A DNA stretch of 64,000 bases from Wolbachia endosymbiont (group B) of Gerris lacustris (GTDB lineage: Bacteria; Pseudomonadota; Alphaproteobacteria; Rickettsiales; Anaplasmataceae), in contig NZ_OZ034761.1 of the NCBI RefSeq assembly GCF_964028355.1, forward strand, positions 930,001 to 994,000. The letters are read 5' to 3'. This document shows, one piece after another, positions 57,401 through 64,000 of the stretch. How positions within the stretch are numbered: position 1 is the stretch's first letter; the number at the start of each line of letters is the position of its first letter. A model generated the notes under the pieces. The model was given only the letters and a program-made list of their open reading frames with translations. It was not told where the DNA came from and ran no database searches. The position numbers and the translations under genes were made by a program.

Positions 57401-57829
57401 ATGGACTACTATCACTGGCTTGAAGCTTTTCACGTTATCTCTGTAATTATGTGGGTGGCAGGTATGCTCTATTTGCCAAGGCTTTATGTTTACCATGCAT
57501 CTGTAAAACCAGGGTCAGAAAATGACAGCTTACTTCAAATAATGGAGAAGAGACTCCTTAGATATATCATAAACCCTGCAATGCTTTTCTCCCTTAGTTT
57601 TGGAATTATGCTAATGATTATTAGGGAAGCATATCGCGAAGGGTGGTTTCATGTAAAAGCGCTAGCATTATTCTTAATGTTTGCTATTCATGTCCTACTT
57701 GCAAAACATAGGAAAAATTTTGCAGTGGGCTTGAATAAGAAAACTCACGTTTATTTTCGTGTTTTAAACGAAGCAGTAACAGTGTTAATAATAATTATAG
57801 TTATTATGGTTATTGTAAAACCTTTTTGA
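57401..57829 (+). CDS. hemJ: Protoporphyrinogen IX oxidase HemJ
   Basis: 142 residues from ATG 57401. Four membrane segments with the HemJ (UPF0093) pattern: AFHVISVIMWVAGMLYLPRLYVYH carries the essential His and Arg, and RVLNEAVTVLIIIIVI closes it. Penultimate step of heme synthesis, consistent with the heme A farnesyltransferase downstream in the window. The divergent partner is pdhA. Confidence 0.88.
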   Translation: MDYYHWLEAFHVISVIMWVAGMLYLPRLYVYHASVKPGSENDSLLQIMEKRLLRYIINPAMLFSLSFGIMLMIIREAYREGWFHVKALALFLMFAIHVLLAKHRKNFAVGLNKKTHVYFRVLNEAVTVLIIIIVIMVIVKPF

Positions 57830-57983
57830 TTTTCTAGCCTAATGCTGAACCATTGAATGGAGTATAAGAATTGTTACTAAATAGTTTATTCTGATGTTCT
57901 ATAGTCTAAGTAAAGTACTTAAGGTATAGATTCTTTGTTTTTGTGTGTTATCCTGGTTAACAAGAATTCGCAGTAGTATCATA

Positions 57984-59495
57984 ATGAGTAAGTTAAAAAA
58001 GCTTAGTGCTGGACTTTCTTTGACAGGCCTGATTGGTAGTGATGATATAGATATGCAAAGGGCAGGAAATAGAAAGAAGAAATATCAATTTTTGGATAAG
58101 ACGTTCGCATGGATTGATGCGATGATAAATTTTATTTTTAAACGTGAGAGTAATAACGTAAATGAAGTCCTAAAAGTCACATGGGGACCACTATTTTTTG
58201 GTTTAGTGGTGATATTCATCTTTTTTGGAATAGGTGGTATTTGGTCAGCTATAGCTCCAATTGACGGAGCAGTGCATGCAAGTGGAGAAGTTATTGTCTC
58301 TTCAAATAGAAAAATAGTGCAACACTTGGGTGGGGGAATAATAAGCAAAATTTTAGTAAAAGAAGGTCAAGCAGTTAAGAAAGATGAGCCTTTAGTTTTA
58401 TTAAGTGATGTTAACGAAAAGGCAAATTTGAGTATAATTAAAGAAAAACTCTTATCGTTTTTGGCAACTGAAGCAAGACTTATTGCAATTAGGGGAGACT
58501 TAGATACGCTAGAATTTTCTGACGAGGTTAAAAAATTGTCGGACGATGAACTTGTAAGTAAAGCGATAAAGAATCAAGTAAAGTTATTCAACTCTCAGAG
58601 AAAGAGCATATTGGGAAAAACAGACATACTGCAACAACGTATAAAGCAGTTAAATGATGAATTAGCGGGGCTAAACTTTCAACTAAATGCAGCTCATAAG
58701 CAATATGACTTGATAACTGAGGAGCTGGAAACAAAAAGACAATTACTTAATAGTGGACATATAAGCAAACCACACATCTTAGCTTTAGAAAAACAGTTTG
58801 CTGAAATTGAGGGCAGAGTTGGGCATTATCGTTCTGCAATATCTCAAGTGCAGCAAAAAATTGGAGAAAATGAGTTAGAGATTATAAATGTGAAGAATGA
58901 TGCTCAAGAAAGAGCAAATGCCGAACTTAAGGAAGTTAATACATCTATTGCAGACTTAAAAGAGAGGCTGATGGTTGCCGAAGATTCATTAGCACGTACA
59001 ATAATTAAATCACCTCAAGATGGTATAGTTACAGATATAAGGTACCACACTGAAGGTGGTGTTATACAATCTGGAGTTCCAATCATGAGTATAGTACCAT
59101 CAGATGATGATTTAATAATAGATGCTAAAGTTCTAACCAGAAACATAGAAGAGATACTGTCAGCAAAAAAGAAAGATAGCAATATAGTCTCTATCGACGG
59201 ACTAGAAGGGCTGAAAGTTAAAGTAAGGCTGAGCGCTTATAGTGCACGTCGCTTAAGTTTAATTAACGGTATAGTAAATCATATTTCTCCTGATGCTCTT
59301 GATGATCCAAGAATGGGGCGTTATTATTCAGTGCGAGTAGTGATACCAAAATCAGAACTTGCTCAATTTAAAAACGTATACCTATATCCTGGTATGCCAG
59401 CAGAAGTGTACATAGTTACTCAATCCCGTACTCTTTTATCGTTCTTGTTTACGCCTATACTTGCAACATTCGACAGGTCTTTCATAGAGAGATAA
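57984..59495 (+). CDS. HlyD-family membrane fusion protein (type I secretion)
   Basis: 503 residues from ATG 57984 (an in-frame TTG at 57945 is possible). Cytoplasmic N-terminus of ~65 residues, one membrane segment (WGPLFFGLVVIFIFFGIGG), then lipoyl-type half (SSNRKIVQHLGGGIISKILVKEGQAVKKD), a long coiled coil (~155-340), and the second lipoyl and beta-barrel part (IIKSPQDGIVTDIRYHTEGGVI; ending YLYPGMPAEVYI). It bridges an inner-membrane ABC exporter and TolC; the exporter gene is not next to it. Confidence 0.85.
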   Translation: MSKLKKLSAGLSLTGLIGSDDIDMQRAGNRKKKYQFLDKTFAWIDAMINFIFKRESNNVNEVLKVTWGPLFFGLVVIFIFFGIGGIWSAIAPIDGAVHASGEVIVSSNRKIVQHLGGGIISKILVKEGQAVKKDEPLVLLSDVNEKANLSIIKEKLLSFLATEARLIAIRGDLDTLEFSDEVKKLSDDELVSKAIKNQVKLFNSQRKSILGKTDILQQRIKQLNDELAGLNFQLNAAHKQYDLITEELETKRQLLNSGHISKPHILALEKQFAEIEGRVGHYRSAISQVQQKIGENELEIINVKNDAQERANAELKEVNTSIADLKERLMVAEDSLARTIIKSPQDGIVTDIRYHTEGGVIQSGVPIMSIVPSDDDLIIDAKVLTRNIEEILSAKKKDSNIVSIDGLEGLKVKVRLSAYSARRLSLINGIVNHISPDALDDPRMGRYYSVRVVIPKSELAQFKNVYLYPGMPAEVYIVTQSRTLLSFLFTPILATFDRSFIER

Positions 59496-59726
59496 TTTAT
59501 TTGGCTTTTCTAAAAAATTTGTTTACAGAGTTTGATATGCAAAAAAATTTACACACAAGTAGTGTATTATTTTATAATTATTTTCTATAATATGTAAATC
59601 TTTGATTTAAGATGCAAATGCTAACGTAAACATTAAAGGTTAATTAGTAAACTCAGCTGTATAATAGAATTAAAGGAATTAGTAAGATTTTTACCTTAAT
59701 GAATTATAAATAGACAAACTTACCTA

Positions 59727-59802
59727 AAGTTTAATAGTGTCTGTTACTGCTTTTAGGTGTGAGGCTAGAGGGTTATTAGCAATAACAGACACTATTAAAC
59801 TT
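59727..59802. repeat. Long inverted repeat (25-bp arms)
   Basis: 59727-59751 and 59778-59802 pair over 25 bp with one mismatch (AAGTTTAATAGTGTCTGTTA and its complement are perfect), loop 26 bases. Could be a small MITE, the hlyD terminator or a structured RNA. Confidence 0.7.
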
Positions 59803-59830
59803 ATTATAGAATTTCCTTAAAGTAAATACT

Positions 59831-59860
59831 TAACTTAAAATATTATAATATTTTAAGTTA
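59831..59860. repeat. Perfect 30-bp palindrome
   Basis: TAACTTAAAATATTA followed by its exact reverse complement, no spacer, all A/T apart from one C and one G. Confidence 0.75.
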
Positions 59861-60051
59861 AAATAGATTCATGTAAATGCTTTTTCCTCAAGTTAGTATC
59901 GTATTATTATATTTATTAAATGCTAAAAAAAGATTAATCATCATTTACTTTTGATTCAATATTTAGCAAAACACTTGTGTATATCCTATAATCTCTGTTT
60001 GCATAGTAAGTTTATATATACTATTATATAGTTAGTTTTACAGCAAAAAAT

Positions 60052-60816
60052 ATGGTGAAGTTATTTGCACTGTTGATAATATTTTACTCAAATATATCTG
60101 TTGCCTCTGCTCCTACTTCCTGGCAATTTGGATTTCCTGCTCCTGCAACTGAAGTAATGGAGGCTGTAGTTAGGTCACATTCGTTTGTGATGCTTGTGAT
60201 GGTTACAATAATGCTTTTTGTGTGGGCGCTGCTTGCTTATATAGCGTTTCGCTTTCGTAAAAGCAAAGTAACAAACATAAGTAAAACTACCCATAGTGTT
60301 CCTTTAGAAATTATTTGGTTTGTTATACCAACTATCATTGTTGGAATATTAGCCTTTGAAAACGCTAAATTACTGAAGCTACAGGAAGAAATACCGAAAG
60401 CTGACATAACACTAAAAGTTATTGGCCATCAATGGTATTGGAGCTACCAATATCCAGAATATCAAGGTGTGTCATTTGATAGTTATATCAAGGGAAAAGA
60501 TGACTTTATTGAAGGGGATTTGAAGCTATTCTCTGTTGATAACAACATCATTTTACCCGTTAATACTAACGTTCGTTTACAAGTTACAGCAGGAGATGTG
60601 ATACACAGTTGGGGAGTGCCGGCTTTTGGTGTAAAAATTGATGCGATACCAGGAAGGCTGAATGAGGCGTGGTTTAATGTCAAAAAGCCAGGTGTTTATT
60701 ACGGGCAGTGCTACGAATTGTGTGGTCAAGGCCATGGATTTATGCCAATTGTTGTTGAAGCAGTAAGCAAAGAAGATTTTAATAAGTGGATCGAAAATAG
60801 AAAATTAGTGAGTTAA
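60052..60816 (+). CDS. coxB: Cytochrome c oxidase subunit II
   Basis: 254 residues. Signal sequence, two membrane segments, then the CuA domain: GHQWYWSYQYPEY, DVIHSWGVPAFGVKIDAIPGR and YGQCYELCGQGHGFMPI (two Cys, two His, Met). First gene of a coxB-coxA-ctaB run with 15-bp and 1-bp gaps. Confidence 0.96.
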   Translation: MVKLFALLIIFYSNISVASAPTSWQFGFPAPATEVMEAVVRSHSFVMLVMVTIMLFVWALLAYIAFRFRKSKVTNISKTTHSVPLEIIWFVIPTIIVGILAFENAKLLKLQEEIPKADITLKVIGHQWYWSYQYPEYQGVSFDSYIKGKDDFIEGDLKLFSVDNNIILPVNTNVRLQVTAGDVIHSWGVPAFGVKIDAIPGRLNEAWFNVKKPGVYYGQCYELCGQGHGFMPIVVEAVSKEDFNKWIENRKLVS

Positions 60817-60831
60817 ATTTGGAGTATAGAT

Positions 60832-62382
60832 ATGAGTGATGTACCAAAGGGCATAAAGCGTTGGTTGTTTTCCACTAATCATAAAGACATAGGGACACTG
60901 TACATTATTTTTTCCATATTAGCTGGAATTATTGGTGGATTATTATCGGTGATTATTCGTACTCAGCTAATGCACATTAATATACTTAACAATAATTATC
61001 AATTATATAACGTAATGGTTACAGGGCATGCGTTGATAATGGTGTTTTTTATGATAATGCCAGCCCTCATGGGAGGATTTGGTAACTGGTTTGTACCTCT
61101 CATGATTGGTGCACCAGATATGGCATTTCCTCGTATGAATAATTTAAGTTTTTGGTTATTAGTGTCATCTTTTATTTTGCTCATTCTCTCAGTGTTTATT
61201 GGTGAAGGTCCAGGTACAGGTTGGACTTTATATCCACCTTTATCACAGGTAATATCCCATCCAAGTGCAGGAGTTGACCTTGCTATACTTGCACTTCATG
61301 TTGCTGGTATGTCGTCAATTGTTGGGGCGATCAACTTTATAGTTACTATATTTAACATGCGCGCAAAAGGAATGTCATTAACTAAGATGCCACTGTTTGT
61401 TTGGTCTGTCTTGTTAACAGCATTTATGTTGATTGTTGCCTTACCAGTGCTTGCCGGTGCTATAACTATGCTTCTTACTGATCGCAATATTGGTACTTCC
61501 TTTTTTGATCCTGCCGGTGGTGGTGACCCTGTGTTATTTCAACATTTATTTTGGTTTTTTGGTCATCCGGAGGTTTACGTAATTATTTTTCCTGCATTTG
61601 GCATCATAAGTCAGGTTGTATCAACTTTTTCTCACAGACCTGTATTTGGTTACATAGGAATGGTTTATGCAATGATAGGTATAGCAGTATTTGGCTTTAT
61701 GGTTTGGGCTCACCATATGTTCACTGTTGGGCTTAGTGCTGACGCTGCTGCATTTTTTAGCACTACCACAATTTTTATCGGTGTTATAACTGGTGTAAAA
61801 GTCTTTAGCTGGATTGCAACTATGTGGGGCGGAGCAATTGAGTTTAAAACCCCTATGCTATTTGCGTTGGGTTTTATTTTCATGTTTGTTGGCGGTGGAA
61901 TAACGGGAATAATTCTTTCTCATGGTGGAATAGATAAGCTCTTGCACGACACCTATTATGTCGTTGCTCACTTTCACTATGTCATGTCGCTTGCTGCATT
62001 ATTTGGAGCTTTCGCCGGTTTTTATTATTGGATAGGTAAAATGTCAGGTAAGCAATATAACGAGTGTTTAGGAAAGATACACTTTTGGCTCACTTTTATT
62101 AGTACCAATGTCACTTTCTTACCCCAGCATTTCCTGGGATTAGCAGGTATGCCAAGGCGCATACCTGATTATCCCGACGCGTTTATCCCTTGGAATTATA
62201 TATCCTCAATTGGCTCATATATGTCCTTTCTTTCAGTTATGTTTTTTGTATTTATAGTTATACATCTCTTTAAGTGGGGCAAAAAAACTGGAGATAATCC
62301 TTGGGAAGGTGACACTTTAGAATGGACGGTATCTTCACCACCGCCTTTTCATACTTTTGAAAAACCACCAGTGATAAAATAG
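60832..62382 (+). CDS. coxA: Cytochrome c oxidase subunit I (aa3-type)
   Basis: 516 residues, 12 membrane segments. Heme and CuB ligands in [29 protein letters not shown] (His-Tyr crosslink), HHMFTVG and VAHFHYVMS. Catalytic subunit of the terminal oxidase; the functional counterpart to the broken oxidase-like gene at 45320-48797. Confidence 0.97.
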   Translation: MSDVPKGIKRWLFSTNHKDIGTLYIIFSILAGIIGGLLSVIIRTQLMHINILNNNYQLYNVMVTGHALIMVFFMIMPALMGGFGNWFVPLMIGAPDMAFPRMNNLSFWLLVSSFILLILSVFIGEGPGTGWTLYPPLSQVISHPSAGVDLAILALHVAGMSSIVGAINFIVTIFNMRAKGMSLTKMPLFVWSVLLTAFMLIVALPVLAGAITMLLTDRNIGTSFFDPAGGGDPVLFQHLFWFFGHPEVYVIIFPAFGIISQVVSTFSHRPVFGYIGMVYAMIGIAVFGFMVWAHHMFTVGLSADAAAFFSTTTIFIGVITGVKVFSWIATMWGGAIEFKTPMLFALGFIFMFVGGGITGIILSHGGIDKLLHDTYYVVAHFHYVMSLAALFGAFAGFYYWIGKMSGKQYNECLGKIHFWLTFISTNVTFLPQHFLGLAGMPRRIPDYPDAFIPWNYISSIGSYMSFLSVMFFVFIVIHLFKWGKKTGDNPWEGDTLEWTVSSPPPFHTFEKPPVIK

Positions 62383-62383
62383 A

Positions 62384-63271
62384 ATGTACACAAGTGTTTT
62401 GCTAAATGTTGAATCAACAATACTGGATTTTTGGCATTTGCTGAAGCCAAGGATAATGTACCTTGTAGTGTTTACTGCAATTGCTGGAATGGTTGCTGCA
62501 CCAGGTAGCATTCATCCTTTCCTTGCACTAATATCTCTTATGTGCATTGCTCTTGGTTCAGGATCTGCAGGTGCAATAAATATGTGGTATGACAGAGATA
62601 TAGACTTGCTTATGGAGAGAACAAAAAACCGCCCTATACCTTCGGGTAGAGTTTCTGCAGAAAGCGCGCTTGAGTTTGGTATAACTCTTGGAATATTGTC
62701 AGTATTTATCATGGCAATAGCAGTGAACTATGTTTCTGCTGCTTTGCTTGCAATTAGCATATTATTTTATGTTTTTGTGTATACAATTTGGCTCAAAAGG
62801 CGTACTCCGCAGAATATTGTTATTGGTGGTGCAGCAGGTGCTTTTCCTCCAATGATTGGCTGGGCGGTTGTAACTGACTCTGTAAGCTGGGAAAGTTGTA
62901 TTCTATTTTTAATAATTTTTATGTGGACTCCACCACATTTTTGGGCTCTATCCTTAAATAGATCTGAAGATTATACAAAAGCATCGATTCCAATGTTCAA
63001 TATCGTTTATGGTCCAGAAAAAACGAGGAAATATATATTAATCTATAGCGTGTTACTCGTATTAACTAGCTTACTTCCAGCACTATTTTTGAAAAAGGCT
63101 CTATTTTACCTCAGTATGGCAATTATTGAAGGGTGTGTTTTTATTTGGTTTGCTGCATCCGTTATAAGGCTTAAGAGTCATAGCTCGCAGAAAAAAATGT
63201 TTTCTTATTCGATTTCTTATCTATTTTCTCTGTTTGCCAGCGTTATTTACTGCTCTATTGATTTGTTTTAA
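62384..63271 (+). CDS. ctaB: Protoheme IX farnesyltransferase
   Basis: 295 residues of the UbiA prenyltransferase family with about eight membrane segments. The two Asp-rich motifs are [19 protein letters not shown] and the later [10 protein letters not shown] region, with [11 protein letters not shown] between. It makes heme O for the oxidase encoded just upstream; its ATG follows the coxA stop by one base. Confidence 0.94.
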   Translation: MYTSVLLNVESTILDFWHLLKPRIMYLVVFTAIAGMVAAPGSIHPFLALISLMCIALGSGSAGAINMWYDRDIDLLMERTKNRPIPSGRVSAESALEFGITLGILSVFIMAIAVNYVSAALLAISILFYVFVYTIWLKRRTPQNIVIGGAAGAFPPMIGWAVVTDSVSWESCILFLIIFMWTPPHFWALSLNRSEDYTKASIPMFNIVYGPEKTRKYILIYSVLLVLTSLLPALFLKKALFYLSMAIIEGCVFIWFAASVIRLKSHSSQKKMFSYSISYLFSLFASVIYCSIDLF

Positions 63272-63273
63272 CC

Positions 63274-63372
63274 ATGAAAGAACATAAAAACTATCTTTTA
63301 CTTTCTCTTCTAATAATGCTCGTTGTAGCACTTTTTTTTATTTCCATAATAAAATTTAAAGGTGCGGCTTAA
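63274..63372 (+). CDS. Small CoxF-like membrane protein
   Basis: 32 residues (MKEHKNYLLLSLLIMLVVA...), one membrane segment flanked by basic residues and ending IIKFKGAA. It begins 2 bp after ctaB. Alphaproteobacteria often have such a tiny CoxF-type gene between ctaB and ctaG; position and layout fit, but the protein is too short to prove it. Confidence 0.65.
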   Translation: MKEHKNYLLLSLLIMLVVALFFISIIKFKGAA

Positions 63373-63446
63373 ATTGCCTCTATATCTATAAAAATTGTGA
63401 TTTTATAGAAGCAACGATATACTTTATTAATTCACTACAGTTAAAG

Positions 63447-63884
63447 ATGAAGAAAAAGGAAGTGACAATATACACAGATGGAGCATGCTCTGGTAACCCA
63501 GGGACAGGAGGGTGGGCAGCAATCATATTATTTCAAAATCATAGAAAGAACATCTGTGGTAGAGAAGAAAATACTACAAATAATAAAATGGAGTTAACAG
63601 CAGTGATCAATGGACTGAAGGTATTAAAATTTCCTTGTAATATCAGTTTGTATACGGATAGCCTCTATATTAAATGCGGTATAACAGAATGGATAAATAA
63701 GTGGAAAATGAACGGCTGGAAGACAAGTAATAAGAAGTCAGTAAAAAATATAGAATTATGGAAAGAATTAGACGATGTTGCTTTGCAACATGAGATTAAC
63801 TGGAAGTGGGTGAAAGCGCATAATGGTGATAAATACAATGAAGAAGCCGACAGCTTAGCAAGAAAAGCAATAATCGATGCTTAA
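63447..63884 (+). CDS. rnhA: Ribonuclease HI
   Basis: 145 residues. Active-site acids in YTDGACSGNPGTGGWA (Asp), NNKMELTAVINGL (Glu), LYTDSLYIKCGI (Asp) and HNGDKYNEEADSLARKA (His, Asp). Removes RNA from RNA-DNA hybrids. ATG 63447; the stop overlaps the next gene. Confidence 0.95.
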   Translation: MKKKEVTIYTDGACSGNPGTGGWAAIILFQNHRKNICGREENTTNNKMELTAVINGLKVLKFPCNISLYTDSLYIKCGITEWINKWKMNGWKTSNKKSVKNIELWKELDDVALQHEINWKWVKAHNGDKYNEEADSLARKAIIDA

Positions 63885-64000
63885 AAAAATAGCTCTATCA
63901 TTTTCTATAATTTTATTATTTATATTCTGCTTCTTTATCCCTTTTAAAGGGGAAGGTCCTTTAGAAATCAATATTAGTTATATTAATTTTTATATAAAGA
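63877..64000 (+). CDS. Start of a secreted or membrane protein (cut by window end)
   Basis: ATG 63877 overlaps the rnhA stop by 8 bp and opens a frame to the window end: MLKKIALSFSIILLFIFCFF, then IPFKGEGPLEINISYINFYIK. A signal peptide or membrane anchor is likely. Family not recognisable from 41 residues. Confidence 0.6.
   Translation, partial: MLKKIALSFSIILLFIFCFFIPFKGEGPLEINISYINFYIK

Larger units (their letters stand above)
59496..60051. other. AT-rich intergenic region with two palindromic structures
   Basis: 556 bp without a gene, between hlyD and coxB. It holds the hairpin at 59727-59802 and the perfect palindrome at 59831-59860, listed separately. The coxB promoter is presumably in the last 150 bp, but no clear -35/-10 pair stands out from the AT-rich background. 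Confidence 0.5.

Noticed and set aside
59496..60051. Replication origin at the AT-rich palindromes
   Set aside because: No clustered DnaA boxes were seen, and the neighbouring genes are not those known at the Wolbachia origin (hemE side).
1..64000. CRISPR array or cas genes
   Set aside because: No regularly spaced short direct repeats and no Cas-like proteins; the repeats present are inverted palindromes and IS copies.
1..64000. Riboswitches or T-boxes upstream of metG, valS, metC or pyrC
   Set aside because: Leaders are short and AT-rich, with no conserved core or antiterminator that I can identify.

Overview
The window looks like a chromosome segment from a Wolbachia-type endosymbiont (Alphaproteobacteria, Rickettsiales). 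The evidence is the low GC content, the Rickettsiales-style gene set (archaeal-type ValRS, GatB, PdhA, an orphan VirB8), a Wolbachia-type Rpn nuclease, an ISWpi1-like IS5-family element, and short palindromic repeats of the TCCCAGTG...CACTGGGA type lying inside genes. No organism name was given, so this is an inference from gene content.

Layout. 1-4.9 kb is an IS graveyard: the end of an IS256 element inside an IS5 fragment, an IS66 remnant, a frameshifted Rpn nuclease, IS630 copy A and an intact IS5 copy next to the tail of a coiled-coil/membrane protein. 5-20 kb is mostly housekeeping: ubiB, znuC/znuA, rpmG, RNase E/G, dnaK, bolA, a PLP lyase, murE, (IS630 B), miaA, an unknown gene, tsaC and holB. 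20.2-23 kb is a hypothetical gene split by IS5 and by IS630 C. 23-27.8 kb carries virB8, an Mrp/NDH-type membrane subunit, a possible MITE, dnaB, tRNA-Leu(CAA) and an RDD protein. 27.8-31.7 kb holds a lipase-like gene broken by IS630 D and E, half of an IS256 element and another membrane-protein tail. 31.7-39.1 kb has pyrC, rnd, coaE, a nitronate monooxygenase-like gene, an unknown membrane protein with a proline-rich tail, and metG. 39.1-41.6 kb is a nest of a group II intron remnant, IS630 F, IS256 and IS630 G. 41.8-48.8 kb has valS, a coiled-coil membrane protein and a heme-copper-oxidase-like gene broken by IS630 I and H. 48.9-64 kb is again housekeeping and energy metabolism: an ABC exporter, bamB, lpdA, xer, gatB, pdhA, hemJ, hlyD, coxB-coxA-ctaB-coxF-like and rnhA.

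The strongest structural signal is the IS630 family: nine near-identical copies (eight complete at 1103 bp). Re-joining the host reading frames across four insertions shows that the element begins with TACC and is flanked by a 3-bp TNA duplication, not the TA expected for IS630. With that rule, the oxidase-like gene can be rebuilt exactly in frame (421 codons) only if the 135-bp segment between the two inverted copies I and H is flipped, so the window records an IS-mediated inversion (or an assembly flip).

The most speculative but potentially most interesting protein is the membrane protein at 36559-37449. Its proline-rich C-terminal tail carries both a PPxY (PPPRY) and a PTAP (PTAPP) motif within 18 residues, the pair used by enveloped viruses to recruit NEDD4-type ligases and TSG101/ESCRT. 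This is a motif observation only.
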